A stretch of 32,614 nt of DNA, from the IMG/VR virus record IMGVR_UViG_3300043436_002220, positions 1 through 32,614 of that record; one strand, given 5' to 3'. How positions within the stretch are numbered: the first letter of the stretch is position 1; each line of letters begins with the position of its first letter. The stretch is from a virus. This document shows, in pieces, positions 22,994 to 30,185 of this stretch. The translations under genes were made by a program, and so were the position numbers. The notes under the pieces are model-generated. The model was not told the origin of the DNA, made no database searches, and worked only from the letters and a program-made list of their open reading frames with translations.

Positions 22994-23343
22994 CTCTTAT
23001 AAATTTTACACTTACCTACCTCCGTGATGGTCACCTGTAGCACTCCCTTGCGTATCATGTTCATCTGCTTGGCTGCTCCATATGTCAAGTCAATCAATAC
23101 ACCGCTGGACTTGGGCAGCCTGTCGTTTACCTTGACCACAATCTCCTTACCTGACTTGTTATCATGTACACATAGCAATGTGCCAAACGGCAATGTCTTA
23201 TGTGCGCATGTCAGACTATCTGCGTGAAATCTCTCACCGCTTGCTGTGAGCCTCCCTGTCCAATGTTCTCCGTAATAGGTAGCCTTACCCTTGGATGAAT
23301 ATAGAAATGCGCTCAGAATGGCTAAAAATAGTATCTTAATCAT
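22990..23343 (-). CDS. RlpA-like peptidoglycan lytic protein (double-psi beta barrel)
   Basis: A 117-residue secreted protein: hydrophobic signal-like start (MIKILFLAILSAFLYSS), then 'ATYYGEHWTGRLTASGERFH', 'LTCAHKTLPFGTLLCV', 'VVKVNDRLP' (Asp74) and 'LIDLTYGAAKQM' (Asp85). These are the successive RlpA signatures (GxASYYG, T-A/S-x-GE, AHxTLPFGT, V-x-NDRGP, IDLS). RlpA enzymes cut stem-free glycan strands at the septum. The domain is near complete; the usual SPOR domain is absent. Its place amid replication genes, far from the lysis cassette, is odd. It might aid lysis or reshape the wall early. Confidence 0.82.
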   Translation of the reverse strand: MIKILFLAILSAFLYSSKGKATYYGEHWTGRLTASGERFHADSLTCAHKTLPFGTLLCVHDNKSGKEIVVKVNDRLPKSSGVLIDLTYGAAKQMNMIRKGVLQVTITEVGKCKIYKR

Positions 23344-23588
23344 TGGTCTAATTGTTTAGGTGTATCAACGCTCTTGAATAATTCAGTCTTTGAGTCCAAT
23401 CTACCGGTGACTTTTATGAAATCAACCTCAATCTTTGCTGATTGGATAATCATGCTGGACAAATTTGCCACTGCATTTGCCTTTTTGATTTCATTATCAA
23501 GCTCCTCCGGATTCAATTGGTCATCATCAATGCGCTCCAATGCGCTGAATAGGTGATCTCTTAGATCACTTAGTTTGTTTTTTGCCAT
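23340..23588 (-). CDS. Conserved small phage protein, 82 aa
   Basis: An 82-residue protein with the pattern 'LSDLRDHLFSALERID...AVANLSSMIIQSAKIEVDFIKVTG'. I recognise this helical pattern as widespread in phages of Gram-negative hosts, usually without assigned function. It couples by 4 bp to the RlpA-like gene and overlaps the HNH gene by 23 bp. Soluble, two long helices. Confidence 0.65.
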   Translation of the reverse strand: MAKNKLSDLRDHLFSALERIDDDQLNPEELDNEIKKANAVANLSSMIIQSAKIEVDFIKVTGRLDSKTELFKSVDTPKQLDQ

Positions 23589-24204
23589 GTTCTTTAATTT
23601 TTTTAGTTAACTTATTCTTTAATTTGACCACCTCCTTGAGGTGTTCAGGTACATTGTTGGATGAATTCCTTAGCATGTTCTCTTGCCTAGTAATCATATC
23701 AAGGTTTGACAGCTGGCAATTCAGGCTGTTGCCATCCTTGAATATTACCACCATGTTCTTTGGTATTGGTCCATGTGCCTCAATCCACATATATCTGTGC
23801 AATAACTCCCAATACTGTGGCCTTATCTTGATAAACTTGTAAGGAATCCCTCCGGAATCTGCACGAATGCTGATGCTGTACATAGGTTTGTTATTGAATG
23901 GTACATGTCCAGGTGGAAAGAAAGTCCTTGATAAGGCTTTGTACACATGTGGCTCTACTTTTTTGCCCTTGTTGTGTGCTGTTTGCCCTTTCTTAAACTC
24001 CGTGCCTGGACTATTGCGTTCACCTTTTTTAAAACCACCTGATTTTGGATTCTCAATCCACTCCTTAGGCTTTTTGATTCCATGCTTATACACCAAATTG
24101 TAAACCGTTGTAATGGATATGCCCATTGATTCGGCTATCTCCTTAGCTGTGTGATCGCAATACATGGACCTGATTAACTCAATGGTGCTCTGACTGTACT
24201 TCAT
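23566..24204 (-). CDS. HNH endonuclease with N-terminal helix-turn-helix
   Basis: From the ATG at 24204, which forms an ATGA overlap with the previous stop, it encodes 212 residues. N-terminal 'IRSMYCDHTAKEIAESMGISITTVYNLVYKHG' is a clear helix-turn-helix; then a Lys/Gly-rich segment with 'GTEFKKGQTAHNKGKK' of the NUMOD type; then the HNH core 'LLHRYMWIEAHGPIPKNMVVIF' and 'DGNSLNCQLSNLDMI' with the His...Asn...His/Asn ligands. Homing endonucleases of this layout spread between phages. Here it sits between the exonuclease and a small gene without breaking either. Confidence 0.85.
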   Translation of the reverse strand: MKYSQSTIELIRSMYCDHTAKEIAESMGISITTVYNLVYKHGIKKPKEWIENPKSGGFKKGERNSPGTEFKKGQTAHNKGKKVEPHVYKALSRTFFPPGHVPFNNKPMYSISIRADSGGIPYKFIKIRPQYWELLHRYMWIEAHGPIPKNMVVIFKDGNSLNCQLSNLDMITRQENMLRNSSNNVPEHLKEVVKLKNKLTKKIKEHGKKQTK

Positions 24205-24839
24205 TGGTTTACCTTTGACATCAACACCTCCTGCTTGTATTCGTTGTAATAATTCCAAGCAGCTTCCAACCTGTGTATCAATTGCTCCTGTGCATCCCAA
24301 TCACGTTCATACTTCAGCACAGTGATGCGTCTATACGGCTCAATGTGATCCACTTGATGCAGTTCAGGATACTCATATTTGCAAAGGTCCGGGTCTGTTG
24401 CTACCATGCAGTATATCAACTCAGCCTTTGGCCTGTCATACAGGAACATGTATGCCTGCAGCTGCCACTCATATGCTTTGTTGTACCCTTCCTTTGGTGT
24501 TGCTGGCCATGTAGCCCATGACCATGAGGTCTTGATATCAATCACGGTATCCTCAGTAAGGATATCGCACTCACCTGAGAGGAACATTCTTGACTCTCTA
24601 CCTGTGTGCTTGATGTAGTTATCAATTCGGACCTTGTTCACTAGCTCAATGCTGTCATGTTCCTGTGTGATTCCCTTATCAATGTACTTAGATACGATTT
24701 GATTCTTGAATCCAAACATCTCCTGCTTAGCATTTATCCTAAGCATTGCCTTGGCTGTCTCAGATAGTACCTCTGACTTGCTTTTTGGTGAGGTCATTAG
24801 GTCACCGACCTGATGAGCTCTGACGATGATATCATTCAT
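24201..24839 (-). CDS. PD-(D/E)XK exonuclease (YqaJ/RecB-like), recombination partner of ERF
   Basis: A 212-residue nuclease. 'LSGECDILTEDTVIDIKTSW' gives Asp92 and the Asp101-x-Lys103 pair, and 'YEWQLQAYMFLY' (Gln126) completes the RecB/lambda-exo type motif. Together with the ERF annealing protein directly upstream (4 bp overlap) it forms a two-part recombination system like lambda Exo/Beta: the nuclease makes 3' tails and the annealer pairs them. Length is typical. Confidence 0.82.
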   Translation of the reverse strand: MNDIIVRAHQVGDLMTSPKSKSEVLSETAKAMLRINAKQEMFGFKNQIVSKYIDKGITQEHDSIELVNKVRIDNYIKHTGRESRMFLSGECDILTEDTVIDIKTSWSWATWPATPKEGYNKAYEWQLQAYMFLYDRPKAELIYCMVATDPDLCKYEYPELHQVDHIEPYRRITVLKYERDWDAQEQLIHRLEAAWNYYNEYKQEVLMSKVNQ

Positions 24840-25357
24840 ACTGCCTCAATTAATTGGATTTGTGCCTCATTCAACTCATAGTTCACTTTAAACTTTTCAA
24901 TGGTCCATTTAGCTGTGCCATCTGCCAGGGATTGGGCAAACTTCTGCACCAATTCATCCGTGGCCTTTGGCTTGGCAGGTGCTGCCTTGCTTGCACTAAC
25001 TGCATCATCATCATCCGTTGTGGAGATGGATAGCAGGCTGCTCAAGGTGTACCTGCGGAAGTAACTAATCGCACTCCCCATCTGCTGTGGATTTGTAATG
25101 GCTGGCAGTTCAATGCTTGACTCCACCATATCACCACTATCAATGTCAATAAGCTGTGTTGTGACCTTGTTGTCATTGATTGGCTGCATGATGATTAGTC
25201 CAAAGCTAAACAGAACCGGCTCCACCGTGTCCAGGATAGCATTCAAATCAGCATAACGTGAGTGATGTGACTGTGCATTCTTATACACCTTGCCAATTTC
25301 CCTCTTTGCATCCCATACCTTCCGGTACAGCGATGCCTGTACTTGTTCTTTTTTCAT
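24836..25357 (-). CDS. erf: ERF-family single-strand annealing protein
   Basis: Starts most likely at the ATG at 25357 (MKKEQVQASLYRKVWDAKRE); a TTG 24 bp upstream overlaps the promoter box. The sequence carries the ERF family marks: 'KNAQSHHSRYADLNAILDTVEPVLFSFGLIIMQP' (in parts), 'TQLIDIDSGDMVESSIELP', 'NPQQMGSAISYFRRYTLSSLLSI' and the acidic DDDDA that follows. About 173 residues. It anneals complementary single strands in phage recombination, paired with the exonuclease next to it. Confidence 0.88.
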   Translation of the reverse strand: MKKEQVQASLYRKVWDAKREIGKVYKNAQSHHSRYADLNAILDTVEPVLFSFGLIIMQPINDNKVTTQLIDIDSGDMVESSIELPAITNPQQMGSAISYFRRYTLSSLLSISTTDDDDAVSASKAAPAKPKATDELVQKFAQSLADGTAKWTIEKFKVNYELNEAQIQLIEAV

Positions 25358-25378
25358 TCTCTCGGGTTTTAATTTATA

Positions 25379-25408
25379 CAAATGTAATAATTTATTTCAT
25401 ATCTGCAA
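25379..25408 (-). promoter_or_regulatory. Candidate Bacteroidota promoter ahead of erf
   Basis: Minus-strand TTG (25406-25408), 19 bp, then TACATTTG (25379-25386), a perfect TAnnTTTG box, about 20 bp before the erf ATG. It lies across the end of the VRR-NUC gene. It would give the recombination genes their own transcript. Confidence 0.55.
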
Positions 25409-25868
25409 TGAATTTATCATACCATTCAATGAATCCATCCACATCTCGGGCAATAATGTAGGTACCTCCTGCCTGTTCAATGCTCTCTTGGTATTGTTTC
25501 TGTGCATCTGACTGCCTATCCTTGCCATATTTGACCTCTATCTTTATTGATCTTCCGGAAATTGTGGCTGAGATATCAGCAGATCCCTTGGTGCCTGTTG
25601 TTGGAATGTACTTTCCCTTGCCAATTGTGCGCTCCCTACCATCAAAATCTGTGTATTTCTTTGGTCCAACAAACCGCCCCATGGTGTTGATGCGCTCAGC
25701 CTGGTATCCATTAAGCTGAACAAAGCGAATAATTGTCTTTGTGAGCTCATTTGCTGAGGTCTCTTTAAACGCTGAATGTGCCAAGCAATGCAATGGCACG
25801 CTTGGAAATTTACTTTGCAGCTCTTTTAGCTCCAGCTCCTTGAGCCTTGCTCTTGTTTCTTTCTTCAT
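25392..25868 (-). CDS. VRR-NUC / Holliday-junction resolvase-like nuclease
   Basis: A 158-residue protein. 'TTGTKGSADISATISGRSIK' (Asp98) and 'IEVKYGKDRQSDAQKQYQES' (Glu111, Lys113, Gln123), then 'GGTYIIARDVDGF' and a C-terminal Trp-Tyr, are the standard VRR-NUC pattern of PD-(D/E)XK nucleases. These act on branched DNA during replication and packaging. The start overlaps the primase-helicase end by 59 bp; no better internal ATG is near. Confidence 0.83.
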   Translation of the reverse strand: MKKETRARLKELELKELQSKFPSVPLHCLAHSAFKETSANELTKTIIRFVQLNGYQAERINTMGRFVGPKKYTDFDGRERTIGKGKYIPTTGTKGSADISATISGRSIKIEVKYGKDRQSDAQKQYQESIEQAGGTYIIARDVDGFIEWYDKFIADMK

Positions 25869-28086
25869 CTTGTATTTGTTTTAACATGTTATACACTGTT
25901 TTCCTTGACACACCCAATACCTCGCTGGCTGTTGTCTTGTTAAATTCCTTATTTGCCTTGTACATGCCCTTAAGCATGGTGTACTTATCGGAACCGGCAG
26001 CCCTCCCTGCTTGCATCAGTTCATTTTTCTCCTTGACATCCTGCTTAACTAGCTTACTCATGTTGATGAAATACTCGGATAGCCTCTCCGCTCTGAGGAT
26101 GTTATCCTTGCTCACCTGTTCAATGGTGCCACCCTTCTCAAGGATGGACCAAAGTGTATTGATCAACAGCGCGAATCTTGGGATATAGCTCTTTTGTTTT
26201 GGTAGCATGCTCTTCATGTACTCATTCTCATCATCTGAATTCTGCATATCTGTGAGCTTATCATGGATGCGGATCCATTCCTTATTGGCCTCCTCACTAA
26301 ACACCACATCCGTAGTAAGGATATCACCGTGCTCATTCATCTTGAAATAGATTGAATTGATACGGTACCTGATTTGATGCAGGATGCCAATCCATACCTC
26401 ACTCATCACAGGATCCATGCTGTTGGCATTGTAATGATTAACCTTGAGCTCAGGATAGCTTATAAGAATCCTGTCAACAAATCCGTTCTCCTTGTTCTCC
26501 CCTGTGGTAAATTCATCAAACACACTTGGCTGGATGCCACCCAATACAGGAATCATTGGCTTATCCACAAATGCACTCTTTGATGTCTTCCGATTTAAAG
26601 AGATGGATGTGCCCGACCAGGATGAAAGCCAAAATTCAAGGTCAGACCCTTGCCGGTATTTGTTCATGTCTTTGAACCATCCAGCAAGCTCATCCTTGAA
26701 TATCCCTACACTGTTTGGATTCTGTTCATGCAAATCAACCAATGCCTCCAGCGTGATATCACCCACAAGGAATTGCTTGCTCACAGGCTTATCAATGTGC
26801 TCAGCGTATTCCTTTTGTTTCTTATCCATGGCCTCGTATTCCTTCCACTTGGCAAATTGCCTGGCATATTCTTTCTGTTCCCGGATGTTCATCTCCCTCA
26901 ATGGAAAAATAATCTGATTGATTGACGGGGTTTTACCAATCCCTGGCTTACCAACCACCGCAATCCATATGCTTGCCACTTCATGCCAGCCCTGTTTGAC
27001 TTGCATCCTTAAGCTATTGCCAACAATAACCGACAGCACCCACATGAATGATGCACCCATGTAATCAATGGATAGCCCCAATGTTTCAGCACTCATCAAA
27101 ATATAGCTCTTGACTTTCTCCGGAAATATATCCACAGGGAATGTTTGCCTTGTAATCTTTGGCTCCTTAGGCATCTCCATCTTTGGCACATCCACCTTTG
27201 GCATTGCTCTGCTTCCAAATCCTTGATCATACAGGTCACGTGCTGCAGCTGTCATATCACCGTTGTGATTCTTATGTGCATAGATTGCAAATGGTGACAG
27301 CAATTGTTCAGCTGGATATCTTGTGCCGGTGCTAAATAGGTACATGCATCCACTATCCTGGTACACATAACCTGAATGTGGACTCTTGGCACCAAATCTC
27401 CGGATGATATATGCACTATTGGTGCGCCTGGTGATCTCAAAATCATCCTGAATCAAGTCCAATGCACTATATTGCTGATTGAATTCCTGCCATGGGCTCA
27501 CACCTTGCACCTCAAATGAGCCACTTTTCGGCTCTTCTGTGGGCATATCTCCTGTATAGTGATACGTTCGACTTATCTCCCATATAATTGTGCGCTCCTC
27601 AGGTGTTATGAATTGCATGTCATGGTATCTGCGACTACTTAGGTAATTATCATACAGCACCACCATTCCACCAATGCCTCTTGTTTCAATGATGGCCTCA
27701 CTCTGACCCTTCAATGTGGCAATCTTTGTATTGCCTTCAATCTCATAGCACCTATACAGGATGTGAAATCCAGCATTCTTTGTTTTGACTATGGTCACCT
27801 TGGACTCAAAATCCTCGATATTGTCATTAAGGAATTGCAGGTATTCACTCCACCATTCTTTTTGCTCCTTTAATCCGACAATCACCTTGAGATCCACATC
27901 AATGCACTCCACATCATTGTATCCACAAATCAATCCATACAGCGGTGCATCTAATGCCTCCACCTCATCCGGTGTACGGTGCTCTTTTTGGTATTTTTTC
28001 CATGGTCCTTTGGGCCTCTTATCATCCTCCACCGGAATGATGGAAAAACCCTCACTTGCTAACTTCCTCAGGTACGCTTTTTTCAT
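25810..28086 (-). CDS. Prim-pol primase fused to a DUF3987-type helicase
   Basis: A 758-residue replication enzyme. The N-terminal part is an archaeo-eukaryotic primase/prim-pol: 'FSIIPVEDDKRPKGPW', 'LYGLICGYNDVECIDVD' (Asp63, Asp65), 'GFHILYRC' and 'IIETRGIGGMVVLY'. The C-terminal part is a DUF3987/SF3-like ATPase: Walker A GKPGIGKT (379-386) and Walker B 'SVGIFKDELAGWF' (Asp465-Glu466). The end has a helix-turn-helix (TTASEVLGVSRKTVYNMLKQ) and a basic tail. It likely unwinds and primes DNA at the nearby origin. A candidate promoter at 28118-28125 and iterons lie just upstream. Confidence 0.9.
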   Translation of the reverse strand: MKKAYLRKLASEGFSIIPVEDDKRPKGPWKKYQKEHRTPDEVEALDAPLYGLICGYNDVECIDVDLKVIVGLKEQKEWWSEYLQFLNDNIEDFESKVTIVKTKNAGFHILYRCYEIEGNTKIATLKGQSEAIIETRGIGGMVVLYDNYLSSRRYHDMQFITPEERTIIWEISRTYHYTGDMPTEEPKSGSFEVQGVSPWQEFNQQYSALDLIQDDFEITRRTNSAYIIRRFGAKSPHSGYVYQDSGCMYLFSTGTRYPAEQLLSPFAIYAHKNHNGDMTAAARDLYDQGFGSRAMPKVDVPKMEMPKEPKITRQTFPVDIFPEKVKSYILMSAETLGLSIDYMGASFMWVLSVIVGNSLRMQVKQGWHEVASIWIAVVGKPGIGKTPSINQIIFPLREMNIREQKEYARQFAKWKEYEAMDKKQKEYAEHIDKPVSKQFLVGDITLEALVDLHEQNPNSVGIFKDELAGWFKDMNKYRQGSDLEFWLSSWSGTSISLNRKTSKSAFVDKPMIPVLGGIQPSVFDEFTTGENKENGFVDRILISYPELKVNHYNANSMDPVMSEVWIGILHQIRYRINSIYFKMNEHGDILTTDVVFSEEANKEWIRIHDKLTDMQNSDDENEYMKSMLPKQKSYIPRFALLINTLWSILEKGGTIEQVSKDNILRAERLSEYFINMSKLVKQDVKEKNELMQAGRAAGSDKYTMLKGMYKANKEFNKTTASEVLGVSRKTVYNMLKQIQDEERNKSKAQGAGAKRAAK

Positions 28087-28104
28087 CTCGTTTTTATTAA
28101 CATT

Positions 28105-28125
28105 TGTTGATAACTTACAAATTTA
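28105..28125 (-). promoter_or_regulatory. Candidate primase promoter box and DnaA-box-like site
   Basis: Minus-strand TAAATTTG (28118-28125) is a perfect TAnnTTTG -7 box 32 bp before the primase-helicase ATG. The expected -33 region falls in the first iterons (28135-28152). Just downstream, TTATCAACA (28105-28113) differs from the DnaA box TTATCCACA at one base. Together they suggest a promoter that initiator binding could shut off. Confidence 0.5.
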
Positions 28126-28134
28126 CTCAAAATA

Positions 28135-28334
28135 GTGTGTAAAATTACACACTTTTTACACACCGTTACACACTCATTTTACACACTAAGGTATCAGTGT
28201 TTACTGACCTTTCAGAGCAAAAGTGTGTAATTACACAGTGTGTAACGCCAAAAAACACTTTTTTTAAAATTACTCAGATTTTTTTTTCTTGAATCAGGCA
28301 GTGTGTAGTGTGTAATTACACACCATTTACACAC
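28135..28334. repeat. Iteron array, putative replication origin
   Basis: Ten exact copies of TTACACAC/GTGTGTAA: forward at 28145, 28156, 28166, 28179, 28316, 28327; reverse at 28135, 28223, 28238, 28308. One-mismatch copies are at 28231 and 28301. Spacings of 10-13 bp put neighbours on the same helix face. Three pairs face each other (28135/28145, 28223/28231, 28308/28316). Between the groups lie a small TCAGT/ACTGA hairpin (28194-28207) and a very AT-rich stretch (28255-28290), a good candidate for the unwinding element. The array reaches into the end of the DnaA-IV-like gene. The motif resembles a shortened DnaA box. Confidence 0.82.
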
Positions 28335-28744
28335 TGCAAAACCTCCTTGAATTGGTCAAAATCCATGCGCTCAATGTCTTCATATACCTCCTTATCCATG
28401 GGCAGGTATAAATACATGATTGCCGTGCCATGAACATAATCAATTTTGCGCATGCTGAATTGTGTTTGTTCATCCATCATGGAGATGTAATCCGCTCTGA
28501 TATGCTTGATGTATTCAAAATATATGGCATCTTTCATGTGCTCAAACATCCGTGCCATCTTGATTCCATGAATCACCGTGCTGTGATCCTTGCCAAAGAG
28601 CTTGCCAACCTGTTCCAAGGTCATCCATTTGCGCAGCTCCTTGTAAATATAGTACCGCTGGTACACTAATTCCCTCGTTCTCTTTGGTGTTTTCAGCCCA
28701 TATCTTTCAATGAGCTTTACCACTTCATTCATCTTGTGTATCAT
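28316..28744 (-). CDS. DnaA domain IV-like replication initiator
   Basis: A 142-residue protein. Residues 20-66 (TRELVYQRYYIYKELRKW, then MTLEQVGKLFGKDHSTVIHG) match DnaA domain IV, including the signature GKDHSTVIH (51-59), which in DnaA contacts the DnaA box. The AAA+ part of DnaA is missing, so it needs other help for melting. The rest is a helical domain of unknown kind. Its gene ends inside the TTACACAC array, which it probably binds. Start at 28744 (ATGA overlap) or 28732. Confidence 0.78.
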   Translation of the reverse strand: MIHKMNEVVKLIERYGLKTPKRTRELVYQRYYIYKELRKWMTLEQVGKLFGKDHSTVIHGIKMARMFEHMKDAIYFEYIKHIRADYISMMDEQTQFSMRKIDYVHGTAIMYLYLPMDKEVYEDIERMDFDQFKEVLQCVNGV

Positions 28745-28887
28745 ATCTCCTCAATCTTTAAAATTAAACCCGGCCACATAGGGAATTTATCCCTGATATG
28801 GCTGCTGTCGTATCCAAACATAACCATGTAGCCAAGCTGCCACTCAGATGTTCCTTTGAATTTGTAGGTCACTCTGTATTGTTTCAT
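28741..28887 (-). CDS. Small protein, 48 aa, unknown
   Basis: Starts at 28887 (MKQYRVTYKFKGTSEWQLGY) with ATGA overlaps at both ends. The sequence has alternating strand-like residues, Trp/Tyr rich, and ends KIEEI. Probably a small beta protein of the early region. No family recognised; real because of coupling and codon pattern. Confidence 0.65.
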   Translation of the reverse strand: MKQYRVTYKFKGTSEWQLGYMVMFGYDSSHIRDKFPMWPGLILKIEEI

Positions 28888-29096
28888 TTGTTATATCTCC
28901 ATTTATAATACTGCTCAAAGGATGACCATGTTTTTTTATTTCTTAGTCCATCCATATAGCCAAAATTTAAAGCAGATGATAGCTCATCCTTCTCCATTTC
29001 TTTGGCTTTAGCATATAGTTCTTTTCTTGTTATAATTTCTCCCCAATCCATAGACTCTATACAATTAACCAACCATTCTACTGCTGTCTGTTTCAT
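28884..29096 (-). CDS. Small early protein, 70 aa
   Basis: A 70-residue, mostly helical, charged protein (MKQTAVEWLVNCIESMDWGE). 'ITRKELYAKAKEMEKDELSSAL' suggests a helix-turn-helix-like pair, but the match is weak. It overlaps its neighbours by 4 bp each side. Small early phage proteins of this kind often target host functions; none is implied by sequence. Confidence 0.6.
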   Translation of the reverse strand: MKQTAVEWLVNCIESMDWGEIITRKELYAKAKEMEKDELSSALNFGYMDGLRNKKTWSSFEQYYKWRYNK

Positions 29097-29239
29097 TTTT
29101 CCCTAGTTAAATAATGTACAATAACTCCCACCGCTGGAATAATCAGCAATGCAATCCATCCAATCCATACCAATAGTGCCCACCAAAGTAGAACACACAC
29201 CGCAGCCAATGCTGCCCAAACTACTAAATAATTTCTCAT
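29093..29239 (-). CDS. Small double-span membrane protein, 48 aa
   Basis: Starts at 29239 (MRNYLVVWAALAAVCVLLWW). Two hydrophobic spans (about 4-20 and 22-42) with only a short turn between and a basic end (HYLTREK). ATGA overlaps on both sides. Could be an early membrane-acting factor such as a superinfection or lysis-timing protein; not assigned. Confidence 0.65.
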   Translation of the reverse strand: MRNYLVVWAALAAVCVLLWWALLVWIGWIALLIIPAVGVIVHYLTREK

Positions 29240-29403
29240 TCCTTTTCATTTAATAAATCGTCAATAATTTCCATGCACGTGGCGAGCTTATCCCTAAGCT
29301 GGTCAATAATTACCCTCTCCACATGCAGATGATCCCTGTGCTCAAATGCCACCTCCTTAATCCAATCATTGATATCCTTGAGGTGCTCAACCTTATCTGC
29401 CAT
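29236..29403 (-). CDS. Small coiled-coil protein, 55 aa
   Basis: From the ATG at 29403 (MADKVEHLKDINDWIKEVAF), overlapping the previous stop by 11 bp; the longer frame upstream only shadows the preceding gene. Almost wholly helical, with heptads 'VERVIIDQLRDKLATCMEII'. Function unknown. Confidence 0.55.
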   Translation of the reverse strand: MADKVEHLKDINDWIKEVAFEHRDHLHVERVIIDQLRDKLATCMEIIDDLLNEKE

Positions 29404-29506
29404 ATTGCTCAATTTTAATCCTACAAATCCGCATGTAATGATCCAGGTTAAATGATCCACCTTTATCATCAGTCACACTCTGATCACGCCACCACTTGAC
29501 TCTCAT
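29393..29506 (-). CDS. Short early protein, about 37 aa
   Basis: Likely starts at the ATG at 29506 (MRVKWWRDQSVTDDKGGSFN), 28 bp after the zinc-finger gene stop; earlier codons in this frame shadow that gene. Basic and Trp-rich at the front, helical 'LDHYMRICRIKIEQYG' at the end. The start is uncertain. Confidence 0.4.
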   Translation of the reverse strand: MRVKWWRDQSVTDDKGGSFNLDHYMRICRIKIEQYGR

Positions 29507-29534
29507 CACCAATGGAATGGCTGAATGTTTTGGA

Positions 29535-29717
29535 TCAGCAGACCTCTGCCGGCTCCTCTTGTTCTTCCCAATAGTACCCATTTCCGTTACAATTTTCACA
29601 TTCAACATCTTCAACACACCCACCACAACATGTGGATGCTGGACGGCTGCAGGCACCAATGACCTCAATCCAACCTTTGCCCTTGCAATCTTCACAAGTT
29701 ACCTCTATTTCGTACAT
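29535..29717 (-). CDS. DnaJ-type zinc-finger protein, 60 aa
   Basis: A 60-residue Cys-rich protein: CEDCKGKG, then a CC/CGGC middle and CENCNGNG, the CxxCxGxG pairs of the DnaJ central domain, enough for one or two zinc ions. Small proteins with this repeat are frequent in phages, with no settled role. Overlaps the preceding stop by 13 bp. Confidence 0.7.
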   Translation of the reverse strand: MYEIEVTCEDCKGKGWIEVIGACSRPASTCCGGCVEDVECENCNGNGYYWEEQEEPAEVC

Positions 29718-29941
29718 AACTCCTCAATGTTTTTCATAATCAACCCATAGCTGCGCATAGTTACCTTGACATTTGACTCAGCTGAGGCAATCTCTTTCTC
29801 AATTCTGTTTCGCTCTTCCACGGTTACAGCACGCTCATAATACGCCTGCAGGCTTTTCAGTTCATCGTGGTGCCTCATTACTAGCTCCCACATATCAGCT
29901 GCAGATGATTGCAGCCTTGTGATTAAGTCCACCGTGCTCAT
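29705..29941 (-). CDS. Coiled-coil early protein, 78 aa
   Basis: A 78-residue helical protein (MSTVDLITRLQSSAADMWEL) with long Glu/Arg heptads. It begins with an ATGA overlap after the 29-residue membrane peptide gene. No family recognised. Confidence 0.6.
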   Translation of the reverse strand: MSTVDLITRLQSSAADMWELVMRHHDELKSLQAYYERAVTVEERNRIEKEIASAESNVKVTMRSYGLIMKNIEELCTK

Positions 29942-30027
29942 AGGAATGTTTCAATTAAGCCAATGGCAATGGACATTAACAAACCCATCCCCAGGGCTTT
30001 CAATAATAGTTTTGTAAAGTCATTCAT
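29938..30027 (-). CDS. Membrane micro-protein, 29 aa
   Basis: Starts at 30027 (MNDFTKLLLKALGMGLLMSI) and ends in an ATGA overlap with the next gene. A single hydrophobic helix (about 11-29) follows a short Lys-containing head. It is the first gene after the early promoter, so it would be made first. Its coupling to the next start is the main support. Confidence 0.6.
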   Translation of the reverse strand: MNDFTKLLLKALGMGLLMSIAIGLIETFL

Positions 30028-30068
30028 TTCACTCAGTTTTAAGTTTGACATACGCAATAATAGTTATT

Positions 30069-30109
30069 TTTTGCATACGTGCAAAACTTTATACCTATTT
30101 TTTCAACAA
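30069..30109 (-). promoter_or_regulatory. Early promoter with overlapping dyad operator
   Basis: The plus-strand dyad TTTTGCA-TACG-TGCAAAA (30069-30086) has perfect 7 bp arms. It overlaps a minus-strand -7-like box AAGTTTTG (30082-30089, one mismatch to TAnnTTTG), preceded at 17 bp by TTG (30107-30109). A protein dimer bound here would block the start of the whole early block. A partial half-site, CATACGCAA, lies nearby at 30051-30059. Confidence 0.55.
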
Positions 30110-30127
30110 TTTAACATTTGAGGAAAT

Positions 30128-30151
30128 AAAAAAACCAGCCCAAAGGCTGGC
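30128..30151 (-). terminator. Strong intrinsic terminator at the end of late block 2
   Basis: On the minus strand CCAGCC, a 4-base loop (TTTG) and GGCTGG, then seven T. It follows the last late gene (stop 30186) and precedes the early promoter, so it separates late and early transcription. Confidence 0.9.
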
Positions 30152-30185
30152 TTTCCCGAGTGAATGAAAATACTAATTGAGGAAA

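Noticed and set aside
29393-29695. 100-residue frame overlapping the zinc-finger gene
   Set aside because: The upstream two thirds read as a shadow of the Cys-rich gene; only the last 37 codons look real.
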